Positions 28,075 through 37,983 of a stretch of DNA of 64,000 bases are shown piece after piece. Position numbers and translations under genes: made by a program. Source of the stretch: Flavobacteriales bacterium (lineage in GTDB: Bacteria > Bacteroidota > Bacteroidia > Flavobacteriales > Flavobacteriaceae); assembly GCA_027024205.1 (NCBI GenBank), contig JALVST010000134.1, forward strand, positions 1 to 64,000, read 5' to 3'. The notes under the pieces are model-generated. The model was not told where the DNA came from. It did not search any database and saw nothing but the letters and a program-made list of their open reading frames with translations. Within the stretch, counting starts at the first letter, position 1, and the number at the start of each line of letters is the position of its first letter.

Positions 28075-29190
28075 GTGTATAAAAACATCCGGTATTACAT
28101 AATATTTATTCTTTTTGTAACTTGGTCAAGTTACGGCCAAAAATTTCCGGATTTTAACAATCAAATGTTTTCGGCAGACATAAATTTGGGTTACAATTTA
28201 TCACGGATTAAGTCCAATTATGTTTTTGCACAAAAAATGCCTTATTCCTTTCGAATCAATTGGCACAGAGCCAATTATTACGAACAAAACCGGTTAAACC
28301 GTTTTGGCTTTTCCGATTTTGGTATCAGTTTTATATACCACGATTTCAGAGACCCGGTTTTAGGTAAAAATTTCGGCCTTACCGGATTTATGTCGTTTTA
28401 TTTGATAAAACCGGCACAGGGTTTTCAGTTATCCTTTCTTGTATCACAAGGCTTGGCATACAATACCAATCCGTATAACAAATATCACAATTCTAAAAAT
28501 CAATTGTTCGGCTCCCATCTGTTGGTGCCGTTTGATATCGGTTTGTATTTAAAATCACCTCTGATTTTCAATCAATGGCGGTTACGGTTAGGAATGGCTA
28601 TTTTTCATTATTCTAACGGCAACTTACAATCTCCCAATTACGGCGCCAACATCCCTTCACTGACTTTCGGGTTGGTTTATGACCACAGTCCCTATGAAAT
28701 ATTGAAAGAAAAACATTTTCCGGAGTATGATAAAACATGGCAATACATCGGTTTTCTTCGATTTGGCATCAATGAATCCGATTATTACGACAGCGGACAA
28801 TATCCTTTTTTTATTCCCGGTTTTCAAATGGAAAAACATTTGAATTACAGACATAAAATCAGTTTGGGTATTGAATTGTTTGTCTCATATTTTCTGAAAG
28901 AACAAATTCGTTATGAATATTACGCTATGCCCGAATATCAAATCGACGAAATACCTGACTTTAAAAGGATAGGTATCTACGCCGGACATGAATTTTATTA
29001 TCAAAAATTAGGATTGGATATTGCTGCGGGGTATTACATTTATTATCCATACAATTTTGAAACCCGGTTTTACAATCGCTTGGGTATCAAATACTATGCA
29101 GGCAAACACTGGCGTTTTTCGTCCGGTATTAAAGTTCACGCTATCAACAGAGCAGAAGCCTTGGAATTTAGCATTTTATGTAAATTGTAA
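28075..29190 (+). CDS. Outer-membrane acyloxyacyl hydrolase / lipid A deacylase-like protein (GTG start)
   Basis: Signal peptide; FHYSNGNLQSPNYGANIPSLTFG (PagL-like H.SN....PN.G motif); beta-barrel-like pattern. Confidence 0.7.
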   Translation: MYKNIRYYIIFILFVTWSSYGQKFPDFNNQMFSADINLGYNLSRIKSNYVFAQKMPYSFRINWHRANYYEQNRLNRFGFSDFGISFIYHDFRDPVLGKNFGLTGFMSFYLIKPAQGFQLSFLVSQGLAYNTNPYNKYHNSKNQLFGSHLLVPFDIGLYLKSPLIFNQWRLRLGMAIFHYSNGNLQSPNYGANIPSLTFGLVYDHSPYEILKEKHFPEYDKTWQYIGFLRFGINESDYYDSGQYPFFIPGFQMEKHLNYRHKISLGIELFVSYFLKEQIRYEYYAMPEYQIDEIPDFKRIGIYAGHEFYYQKLGLDIAAGYYIYYPYNFETRFYNRLGIKYYAGKHWRFSSGIKVHAINRAEALEFSILCKL

Positions 29191-29232
29191 ACGGTTTATC
29201 ATTTCAACAAAATAAATATCATTATCAACAAA

Positions 29233-29976
29233 ATGAGATACATTTTACATATGATATTATTAATAACAATAACGGCATCTTGTAAAAAATCACCGTTTAC
29301 TTGTAAATTTTCAAAAGATAAAACCACAAAGATCATTAATTTACAAGATTTTGATACGATTGAAATCAATCCGCTGATACGCATAAAAGTATATGATACG
29401 ACATTTAACAAAATGACCGTTAAAGTCAGTAAAGACGTTTGGAAGAATATCGACTATAAAATTATAAATCGAAAACTCATCTTAATTAATCATACAGATT
29501 GTTTGATAGAAAATCAAGATGCCATTGCAGAAGTCAAATTGTTTGTTGATAATATTACTTGCCTGATAGCCAATACCGACTTAAAAATTGTTTCAGGGAA
29601 TATATGGCAATTTGATAAACTTCATATTATCTGCGAAAACAATCAAATCGGCACTAACAACATTGCAGATTTTGATCTGCATGTTCAAATAAATAACCTC
29701 AAAATATCAGCCAACGGCACCAGTATTTTTAATATAAACGGTTCTTGTAATAATTTATTTGCGGGATTTTACGGAGGCAACCCCATATTAAAAGGACAAA
29801 ATTTGATGGTACAAAAAATCAGAGTCTTTCAACGGAGCGACAACGATATGCACTTATATCCCGTAAACGAAATCACGGGAGATTTGTTCGGTTACGGGGA
29901 TATTTATTTGTATAACAAACCATCCGTCATAAATATTACCGAACATTATGCAGGTCATATTTATTTTGTAAATTAG
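29233..29976 (+). CDS. Lipoprotein with GIN-type (DUF2807) auto-transporter adhesin head domain
   Basis: Lipobox LLITITASCKK; beta-helix-like repetitive pattern; FDTIEINPLIRIKVY. Confidence 0.65.
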   Translation: MRYILHMILLITITASCKKSPFTCKFSKDKTTKIINLQDFDTIEINPLIRIKVYDTTFNKMTVKVSKDVWKNIDYKIINRKLILINHTDCLIENQDAIAEVKLFVDNITCLIANTDLKIVSGNIWQFDKLHIICENNQIGTNNIADFDLHVQINNLKISANGTSIFNINGSCNNLFAGFYGGNPILKGQNLMVQKIRVFQRSDNDMHLYPVNEITGDLFGYGDIYLYNKPSVINITEHYAGHIYFVN

Positions 29977-29993
29977 CCGTTCAAATACAACCA

Positions 29994-30884
29994 ATGAGCA
30001 ATCAAGCTAAAAAACAACAAGGTGGTGTAAAAATTCCACGATTCTTCATCCTTACAGGTAAATTTTTACAAGCACTTTCTCCGGGTTTGGCAACCAAATA
30101 CGTCAGATTTTTATTTCAAAAACCTATAAAACACAAGACACCGGAAAATGAAAAAATTTTGGAAAAAAAAGCGGAGATTTCATACCTGGCTATTCCCGAA
30201 ATCGGCAAATCCATTGCAGTATATCAATGGGGAAAGGGAGACAAAAAAGCTCTTGTAGTACACGGCTGGTCCGGGCGTGCTACCCAAATGCATAAAATAA
30301 TAAACAAACTTTTGGAAGCAGGCTACCAAGTTACCGGTTTTGATGCCCCGGCACACGGTAAATCGACCGGAACAAAAACCATGATGCCCGAATTTATTAA
30401 AACCATTGAAAAAGTTTCCGAAAACTTCGGCCCATTTGAAGTGGCTATCGGTCATTCAATGGGAGGTATCGCCCTACTCAACGTACAAAGCCGGCAATCA
30501 CTTTTTAAAAAATTAGTGATTATCGGTGCCCCCGATTCCATTTTTAATATCTTTCATAATTTTGTAAAAAGACTGGAACTGAAACCGTCGATCGCAGATA
30601 AACTGATCGCAATATTTGAAAAAATCACAGGAAAATCCATTTTTGAATTTCACGGAAGCTATGCTTGTAAAAATATTGAAGAACCGGTATTAATTATTCA
30701 CGACGAAGATGACAAAGAAGTTCCTGTAAACGATGCTAAAAACAATTACAAGAACCTAAAAAACGGTAATTTATTAATAACCAAAGGTTTAGGGCATACT
30801 AGAATTTTAAAAAATAAAGACGTAATAGATAACATCATGAAGTTTATAAAAAAGAATCATATGCCCCGCTTATCAAATCAATAA
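29994..30884 (+). CDS. Alpha/beta hydrolase
   Basis: VHGWSGRATQM; FDAPAHGKSTG; GHSMGGIALL; IHDEDDKEVPV. Confidence 0.88.
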   Translation: MSNQAKKQQGGVKIPRFFILTGKFLQALSPGLATKYVRFLFQKPIKHKTPENEKILEKKAEISYLAIPEIGKSIAVYQWGKGDKKALVVHGWSGRATQMHKIINKLLEAGYQVTGFDAPAHGKSTGTKTMMPEFIKTIEKVSENFGPFEVAIGHSMGGIALLNVQSRQSLFKKLVIIGAPDSIFNIFHNFVKRLELKPSIADKLIAIFEKITGKSIFEFHGSYACKNIEEPVLIIHDEDDKEVPVNDAKNNYKNLKNGNLLITKGLGHTRILKNKDVIDNIMKFIKKNHMPRLSNQ

Positions 30885-30895
30885 AAAGGTAGACA

Positions 30896-33226
30896 ATGGA
30901 TTTTGACATAAATACAAACCGGTTTTCAGGTTTTAAACTTCTTCTTATTCTTATATTTTTTGACGGACTTTTTTTAAATGCCCAATTTGTAAAACAATAT
31001 AAGATACTTCATTTAAATGCTAAAATATCTATCAATCCGTATCAAAAAGAAGTTACCGGTATAGCCAATTATAAGATTATAATGCTCAAAGATGCTGACA
31101 GTATAATGTTTGACTCACAAGGAATAAATACCCGGAAAGTACAAACTGGCTGTTTTCGTTCTCATTTTAGACAAACCAATAAACTGTTGATTATCAACAA
31201 GAAGTTTAAAAAAAACAAAATTTACAAAATTCATATCCATTACCGGTCAAAACCAAAGTTGGCCATGTATTTTACCGGATGGAACAAAGGTGGGCGTGAA
31301 CAGGTTTGGACGCAAGGACAAGGTAAAGACAACAGCCACTGGTTACCGACGGATTCAAACCGTAACGACAAATTTACTTGGCAATTGTCAATCAATTTTC
31401 CCAAAGATTACCGGGTCATTTCCAACGGAATATTTATTTCAAAACAAGACAAGATAGATGGAACAGCCACCACGGTCTTTGCACAACCACAACCGGCTCC
31501 CGCTTATCTGATTTTTATAGGAGCCGGAAAATATACAGAACAAGTAATCATCACTTCAAACCACATACAGGTTTATAATTACCAATATACCGACAGACTG
31601 AAAAATGATAAAACTTACTATAAAACAAAAGAAATATTTGATGCCGTTGAACAAGAGATCGGGGTCCCCTATCCTTGGCTAAATTATAAACAAATTCCTT
31701 GCAGGGATTTTTTATTTGGCGGTATGGAAAATGTTTCAGCAACAAGTTTTAACGGTGACCGTTATGTTATTGACAGTTTGGATTTTAACGATATTAATTT
31801 TATCAATGTCAGTGCACATGAAATGACCCATCAATGGTTTGGTGATTTGGTAACGGGAAAAACGGATTATGATCACTGGCTTCACGAAGCATTTGCCACC
31901 TATTATGCCCGGTTGATTGACAGTCGAATTTTCGGTAAAGATTATACGGCTTACAAAACATTTTTGTTTGACCGGCAAATTATTGCCAACCAAAAAAACG
32001 ATACCATCCCGTTACACCGGCCTAATGCCAGCAGTTTGACCTATTACAGAAAAGGGGCCAAAATTATTGAGATGTTACGACAAAAACTGGGAGACGAAAA
32101 CTACCGGAAACTCATCAAAACCTATTTTAAACGGTTTGCTTACAAAAATGCCTCTACCTCCGATTTTAAAAAATTATTGTATGACGTAACCGGTGACAGT
32201 TTGCCGCAATTTTTCAATATTTGGTATGAAGATTTCCGTATTCCACGGTTTGATTTAATACAACGTAACGACAGTATTGTTATTAATAAAAATTCTCATA
32301 ATTTACCTCTCGATTTTCTGGTTTTAACAGACAGCAATCAATATTTTTTGCAACAAGCAAACAGTTTTAAACTCCCTGACAACTCTGCCATCATTAAAAC
32401 GGTTATTGCTAATCCGGGAAACAAAAAATTGTATGATGTCCATTTTTCAAAACCGGATTTGTGGCTTAAAAATCAGATATTATCAGCACCGGATTTCATC
32501 GACAGATATAAGGCTTTAACTCAAATACGAAATTGGGATTTTAAACAAAAGGACGTTGTTTTTCAACAACTTATCAACCGACAAGAATATTTTCCCATTT
32601 ATATGGAAATTCTCAAACAAATCAAAACGGATTTGAACGATGAAACGCATTTGCAAATGCTTGCCCGTTTGTTTAAAAAAGACCTGAAAACCCGGCAACA
32701 AATAGCTATTGAATTGGACAGCATTCCCATATCTCTTAAAGACCAATACAAATCACTCCTTGACGATGCTTCTTATTTTACCAAACAAAGTACCTTGTGG
32801 CATTATTGGATTCAATTTCCAGCAGAACGCAATGAAATCTTGGACAAGACTCGAAACATCCAAGGCGGAAACGATAAAGCTTTCCGGATGGTCTGGCTAT
32901 CATTGGCTCTGCTGACCGGCACATATAAACCTTTTAATAATCAAGAATTTATAAATGAACTAATCGGTTACAGTGCGCCCCGTTACAATATGCAAATACG
33001 GTTAAAAAGTATCGATATGATTATTCAGATGCGATTGGTTAATGCCGAATTTATTGACAATTTGATAGATGCGGCTTTTCACTTCAATTGGCGATTACAC
33101 AAACCGGCTCGTGAAAATCTAAAAAAATTATACCAAATACCGGAATATAAATATTTGATTAATATGAAACTAAATAATTTACCGGATGAACAGAAAAGTT
33201 TTTTGGAAAAATATTTGAAGAATTAA
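30896..33226 (+). CDS. M1-family zinc aminopeptidase
   Basis: GGMENVSA; HEMTHQWFGDLV...HEAFATYYARLI. Confidence 0.95.
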   Translation: MDFDINTNRFSGFKLLLILIFFDGLFLNAQFVKQYKILHLNAKISINPYQKEVTGIANYKIIMLKDADSIMFDSQGINTRKVQTGCFRSHFRQTNKLLIINKKFKKNKIYKIHIHYRSKPKLAMYFTGWNKGGREQVWTQGQGKDNSHWLPTDSNRNDKFTWQLSINFPKDYRVISNGIFISKQDKIDGTATTVFAQPQPAPAYLIFIGAGKYTEQVIITSNHIQVYNYQYTDRLKNDKTYYKTKEIFDAVEQEIGVPYPWLNYKQIPCRDFLFGGMENVSATSFNGDRYVIDSLDFNDINFINVSAHEMTHQWFGDLVTGKTDYDHWLHEAFATYYARLIDSRIFGKDYTAYKTFLFDRQIIANQKNDTIPLHRPNASSLTYYRKGAKIIEMLRQKLGDENYRKLIKTYFKRFAYKNASTSDFKKLLYDVTGDSLPQFFNIWYEDFRIPRFDLIQRNDSIVINKNSHNLPLDFLVLTDSNQYFLQQANSFKLPDNSAIIKTVIANPGNKKLYDVHFSKPDLWLKNQILSAPDFIDRYKALTQIRNWDFKQKDVVFQQLINRQEYFPIYMEILKQIKTDLNDETHLQMLARLFKKDLKTRQQIAIELDSIPISLKDQYKSLLDDASYFTKQSTLWHYWIQFPAERNEILDKTRNIQGGNDKAFRMVWLSLALLTGTYKPFNNQEFINELIGYSAPRYNMQIRLKSIDMIIQMRLVNAEFIDNLIDAAFHFNWRLHKPARENLKKLYQIPEYKYLINMKLNNLPDEQKSFLEKYLKN

Positions 33227-33247
33227 ATTAATTTATTTTATCTGTTT

Positions 33248-33347
33248 ATTTTTTTATTTTAACATTATGGTCAGATGTAACCTTTGATGATTAAAATAAT
33301 CATTTTTTTGTGTGTTTAATGATTATTTTAATCATGTCGGTTTCATC
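33248..33347. repeat. 100-bp repeat copy 1, overlapping the methyltransferase 3' end (inverted relative to copy 2)
   Basis: Exact reverse complement of 63084-63183; contains 17-bp arms 33287-33303 / 33319-33335. Confidence 0.97.
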
Positions 33348-34172
33348 AAATAATGTATCAATTTCCGGTTTAGGTTGATAGCCGTTTTTTCTCTGTATAA
33401 ATTCCAAACGGTATTCGGGAGAAATTTTGCCATTATTTTTCAAACGTTCCAAAATCATTCTATGATAATCGGGATGAATTTCACAGCTAATAAATTTTCT
33501 ATTGAGATTTTTGGCGTGTATGATTTCAGAACCACTACCACCGAAGTGGATAAAAACCGTGTCTTGTTCTTTTGTGCCGGCTTTTAGTAATAATTCAAAT
33601 AACGACAGTGGAATCTGACAAGAATGAAAGGTTTTATCTTTTGAAACATTTTTAACCAAATCAGCATAAATCCAAGAATATGGCATTCTGCCTTTATGCC
33701 CCATAGCTATCCTTTTTTTTATCCGTTTGTCATTCGGATTTTGATAAGGCTGTGCAACTTGTTCTTTGTAAAAAGCATTATTTTTTGATTTTGTAGCATG
33801 TAAAATACTCCGATGTGCGGTTGTGAATTTTCTGGGACTATGTCCAACATTGGAATTATACACCCAAACATATTCAAATACATCATGTGCCGCTTCATCC
33901 AGATATTTTACCCACAAATAGGCATTTTGTTTGGGATAATTTATAGTAAATAAGTTGCCGGTAGGTTTTAATACACGCATACTTTCTTTAATCAACCCAA
34001 TATACCAATCAATATATTCATTCCATCTCTTTGTATAACTTTTTCCAGCATAATTAATACCTACATTATAGTCCGGATCGCTATAAATCATATCAATGGA
34101 ATTATCGGGAAGTTCTTTTAAAACTTCCATAACATCCTTATTAAAAACTTGATTAATATATCTGTCCAACAT
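33300..34172 (-). CDS. Site-specific DNA methyltransferase (beta-class order, motif IV DPDY)
   Basis: MIYSDPDYNVGINY; ESMRVLKPTGNLFTIN; VFIHFGGSGSEIIHAKNLNRKFISCEIHPDYHRMILER. Confidence 0.9.
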   Translation of the reverse strand: MLDRYINQVFNKDVMEVLKELPDNSIDMIYSDPDYNVGINYAGKSYTKRWNEYIDWYIGLIKESMRVLKPTGNLFTINYPKQNAYLWVKYLDEAAHDVFEYVWVYNSNVGHSPRKFTTAHRSILHATKSKNNAFYKEQVAQPYQNPNDKRIKKRIAMGHKGRMPYSWIYADLVKNVSKDKTFHSCQIPLSLFELLLKAGTKEQDTVFIHFGGSGSEIIHAKNLNRKFISCEIHPDYHRMILERLKNNGKISPEYRLEFIQRKNGYQPKPEIDTLFDETDMIKIIIKHTKK

Positions 34173-34180
34173 AAAAATGA

Positions 34181-34465
34181 TTATCTTTTTATTAAATTAT
34201 ATTGCGCATTCTTTACCAATTTGATACTTGCCATATCCAAGGGCCGTTCAAAAGTGTATTGATAAATTTTGATTACCGATTGCTCCCCTTCTTTTTTTCT
34301 CAATAAATAACAGCAATTGATATCGTTAATAGCCAATTTATTTTGAGCTTTCAATTTATGATAGTATAAAAAAGGAAAATATAATTGATAAACGGCAAAA
34401 TTTTCCGGAAAATTAAAATCGATAAAAAAACAATTTCGTTTGAAAAAATCACTTCTTAGCCCGCA
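34181..34465 (-). pseudogene. 5'-truncated ORF remnant immediately upstream of the methyltransferase (possible restriction/nuclease C-terminus)
   Basis: 95 open codons without a start: ...FFIDFNFPENFAVYQLYFPFLYYHKLKAQNKLAINDINCCYLLRKKEGEQSVIKIYQYTFERPLDMASIKLVKNAQYNLIKR*; stop 8 nt before the MTase ATG. Confidence 0.55.
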
Positions 34466-35528
34466 TTACCAAATATACTGCCAATACACCGAAAATAATA
34501 TTTGGAATCCAGGCCGCAAGAAAAGGATTGAAGCCTGATTTAATAACCATTATACCGAAAATCCGGTCAAATAATATATATATCATGGATACACTTATCC
34601 CGAAGGCCAAATTACCTCCCATCCCACTCCGGCGTTTTTGCGATGCTACGGCGACGGCTATAAATGTCAATATAAATGCCGATACCGGCAAACTCATCCG
34701 TTTGTATTTTTCCAATTCAAACTTTTTGATATTTTTTGAACCCCGTAATTTTTCTTTTTCAATAAATTTATTTAACTCCTTGTAATTCAACCCTTCGGCT
34801 ATATAATTCACCGGGGTTAAATCGTCCAAGGTAAAATTAAAAACCGTATCTTTTTTACGTTTAGTAACGATAACTTCTCCTTTTTTTTCGTAATAGCGCT
34901 CCCGTAAGTTGTGCAATGTATAATTTTTCTTTTTCGGATTATAAACAATACGGTCGGCAAAAAGCTTGGATTTTAAACTATCTCCGGTAATTTCTTCCAT
35001 CACAAAATTGTAAGCCGTTTTATTATTATGATTCAAATTGGAGGCATATATATAATGTGTCGAATCAATCTGCCGGTAAACATCATTGGTTTCACGGGCT
35101 TTATATGAACTGCCGTGGACATATTTGACCCAAAATTCGTTATAACCGATACGTGCTTTCGGAATAACTGACAAATTGAGCAATAAAACCGTGGTAGCAA
35201 TAATCGTCGCTCCGATTAAATAAGGTCGTAACAATCTCATAAACGGCATACCGGTATTGAGCATGGCAATAATCTCGGTATTTTGTGCCAAACGCGATGT
35301 AAACCAAATAACCGATAAAAACAAAAATATCGGAAACAGGATATTAAAAAAATATAATAAAAAATCGCCGTAATAACCGGCAATTTCCGTTAATGGCACT
35401 TTATGTTCTATAAATTTATCGATACGCTCCGACAAATCCAATATAATGGAAATCGGGACAAATAACAGCATCAGCCCTAAAAATGTCCCGAAATATCGAC
35501 GTAATATGTATTTGTCTATGACTCTCAT
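34449..35528 (-). CDS. LptF/LptG (YjgP/YjgQ) family LPS export permease
   Basis: MRVIDKYILRRYFGTFLGLMLLF; FLSVIWFTSRLAQNTEIIAMLNTGMPFMRLLRPYL. Confidence 0.92.
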   Translation of the reverse strand: MRVIDKYILRRYFGTFLGLMLLFVPISIILDLSERIDKFIEHKVPLTEIAGYYGDFLLYFFNILFPIFLFLSVIWFTSRLAQNTEIIAMLNTGMPFMRLLRPYLIGATIIATTVLLLNLSVIPKARIGYNEFWVKYVHGSSYKARETNDVYRQIDSTHYIYASNLNHNNKTAYNFVMEEITGDSLKSKLFADRIVYNPKKKNYTLHNLRERYYEKKGEVIVTKRKKDTVFNFTLDDLTPVNYIAEGLNYKELNKFIEKEKLRGSKNIKKFELEKYKRMSLPVSAFILTFIAVAVASQKRRSGMGGNLAFGISVSMIYILFDRIFGIMVIKSGFNPFLAAWIPNIIFGVLAVYLVMRAKK

Positions 35529-35780
35529 CTATAAAAATATCACCCCTTCGGGGTTCAAATGTTTTTTTATTGTTTTTATTACAAGTCTGTGTGCCACTAA
35601 TTTAACTAAATTACCGATTTTTTCCGCTAAGAGATGAAAAGCATTTCGTCACTAAGCTCTTTTAACTAAATTATTGCACTCTATCGCTTTCATCTTCTCA
35701 CGGAGATGAATTACAATTCGTCTCTACTTTCAACTCAGGTTACTGAGCTTGTCGAAGTATAACTTTCAACCTTTAACTCA

Positions 35781-36554
35781 TCAATGTAAATCATATTTTA
35801 TAATATGCGCCAGATCGTCGTAATTTTTAAACGGCATAAATTTACCGTCTTTGACATAAGACACTTTACCGGTTTCTTCAGATACCACTATGGCTACGGC
35901 ATCAGTATGTTGCGTCAGACTGATAGCCGCCCGGTGCCGCAATCCGTATGTTTGCGGTAATTTGATATCTCCGTAAATAGGTAAAACCGTCCTCGTAGCC
36001 GTAATTCTGTTTCCTTCAATAATGATAGCCCCGTCATGTAAAGGTGAATTTTTATAAAAAATACTTTCCAAAATAGGTGCATTTACTTCTATATCCATTT
36101 GGTCACCGGATTGCTTTAAGAAATCAAGATTCGAATTACGTTTAATAATGATTAAAGCACCCGTTTGGGTTTGACTCAATCGTTTTACCGCTTCCAAAAT
36201 GGCATCTACATCGGTAGAAGTCGATTCATTTTGTTTAAAACCCAATTTATCCATCAATTTCTCCGACGGACTGAATTTAGTAGAACCTATCATTAATAAA
36301 AAACGCCTGATTTCCTGTTGGAAAACAATAATGAGGGCTAATACGCCCAATCCTAAAAATTTCCCCAATAATTCCGATAACAAATTCATTTGCAAATACT
36401 TGGTCAACAACCAAATCAAATACAAAATGGCAATTCCCAAAAATATATTGATAGCAACCGTGCCTTTTATCAATTTGTAAAAATAGTATAAAAGCAAGGC
36501 TACTAAAAAAATATCGATAAAGTCTAATATTCTAAAATGTACAAAATCAAACAT
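35781..36554 (-). CDS. cdaA: Diadenylate cyclase (c-di-AMP synthase) CdaA
   Basis: ALIIVFQQEIRRFLLMIG; NSPLHDGAIII; GLRHRAAISLTQHTDAVAIVVSEETG. Confidence 0.96.
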   Translation of the reverse strand: MFDFVHFRILDFIDIFLVALLLYYFYKLIKGTVAINIFLGIAILYLIWLLTKYLQMNLLSELLGKFLGLGVLALIIVFQQEIRRFLLMIGSTKFSPSEKLMDKLGFKQNESTSTDVDAILEAVKRLSQTQTGALIIIKRNSNLDFLKQSGDQMDIEVNAPILESIFYKNSPLHDGAIIIEGNRITATRTVLPIYGDIKLPQTYGLRHRAAISLTQHTDAVAIVVSEETGKVSYVKDGKFMPFKNYDDLAHIIKYDLH

Positions 36555-36563
36555 CGGTAAAAC

Positions 36564-37265
36564 TTATGGTGTAAAGGTAAAAATTTTAGAACTCACCTTT
36601 GCATTTGCAGGGTGGTTTTGATTAAAATAAATATAAAAATCCAAAAATCGGTCAAAATCCAAACGGTTATCAAAATTCAAATACAATTGTTTTGGAAAAG
36701 AATCTCTCCGTCGTTTCATATAAAATGATAAAGTATCCAAAAGTTTCTTTTTGTAAATTTTTTTATCGAATTTGATACTGTCATTTAAAACAATTTTATT
36801 CCGGTAAACATACAAATGCCATTTTTCAAAACCTGTATCCGCTTTTTTATACTGATTAAAATACTTTTCCGATATAAAAAAATCAGGCATCAAATCCATT
36901 TTTGTGGCATTAACAAAGGACATTTTCTTTTGCAGACTGTCCAAATAAGCAAAATACAATTCACCTTTGCCGTCCGAATGCAAGGACACTTTGCGTCGTT
37001 TCTTGTAAACCTTTCTCAATGACGGCAATAACTGTTTTAAAGTCAATTGTTTATCAACAGCCACCAACCATTTGGTCGTAGATATGGTTTGCCCTAATTT
37101 TAAATCGGCAATAGTATCTTGACCGTCTATTTTTCTTAAAATATAGATGGGAGAATTGTTCCAAACTTCATGCAAACCCGGATTATCATTGAGCGGCACC
37201 TTAACTTCTTTGGGCTTACATGACATAAAAATTACAGAAATGATGACGATGTATAAAAATTTCAT
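36564..37265 (-). CDS. Hypothetical lipoprotein
   Basis: Signal peptide with lipobox-like VIFMSCKPKE. Confidence 0.6.
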   Translation of the reverse strand: MKFLYIVIISVIFMSCKPKEVKVPLNDNPGLHEVWNNSPIYILRKIDGQDTIADLKLGQTISTTKWLVAVDKQLTLKQLLPSLRKVYKKRRKVSLHSDGKGELYFAYLDSLQKKMSFVNATKMDLMPDFFISEKYFNQYKKADTGFEKWHLYVYRNKIVLNDSIKFDKKIYKKKLLDTLSFYMKRRRDSFPKQLYLNFDNRLDFDRFLDFYIYFNQNHPANAKVSSKIFTFTP

Positions 37266-37467
37266 TTTATCTTTGCGTAAATTTTTGTCAAAGGTAAGGA
37301 ATTGAGTTGAATGTTCATAATGTTTGAGGAATTGAGGCGTGAGAAAATATTATATGTGTCACTGGTCACTAATCTCTTCAACTCAGGTTACTGAACTTAT
37401 CAAAATACGGTTACTGAACTTGTCTAAGTATTAACTTTTATCTATGATAACCAAATAACAGATAACA

Positions 37468-37896
37468 ATGAAAGAATTAAAAATAATAAGCATATCCGGA
37501 AAAAGCGGTTTATACAAACTGCTGACAACCACTAAATCGGGAATTATTGCCGAATCTTTAATAGACAAAAAACGGGTTATGACGCCGTTTCCTAATGTTT
37601 CCGCCTTGGATGAAATTGCCGTTTATTCTGTTGATGATGAAATTCCTTTGTGGCGAGTTTTTAAAAAAATTGCTGAAAAAGAGGATTTCAAGCCGGCTAT
37701 TGACCATAAATCAGATAAAAATACCTTAACGGCTTATTTTAAAGAAGTCATGCCCGATTACGATGAAGAACGCGTGTATCCGTCACACATCAAAAAAATC
37801 ATACAATGGTATAATATCTTGCAAAAAACCGGCTATTTAAAAGACTTTTTAGAACAAAAAGAAGCGGAAAATGAAGAAACGAAGAACGAGGAATGA
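37468..37896 (+). CDS. DUF5606-like Bacteroidota conserved protein
   Basis: MKELKIISISGKSGLYKLLTTTKSGIIAESLIDKKR...VYPSHIKKIIQWYNIL. Confidence 0.75.
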   Translation: MKELKIISISGKSGLYKLLTTTKSGIIAESLIDKKRVMTPFPNVSALDEIAVYSVDDEIPLWRVFKKIAEKEDFKPAIDHKSDKNTLTAYFKEVMPDYDEERVYPSHIKKIIQWYNILQKTGYLKDFLEQKEAENEETKNEE

Positions 37897-37983
37897 GAAA
37901 CGAAGAAGTTGTATATTGTGTCATTTTGATCCCGGTCCGGCGGCCGTCGGGGAAACGAGGAACGAATGGTGAAATATAAAAAT

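Noticed and set aside
35529-35780. Possible small RNA in the lptF/G-cdaA spacer
   Set aside because: Contains a terminator-like hairpin (cccctt-cgggg) and dispersed repeat modules only; no independent promoter identified.
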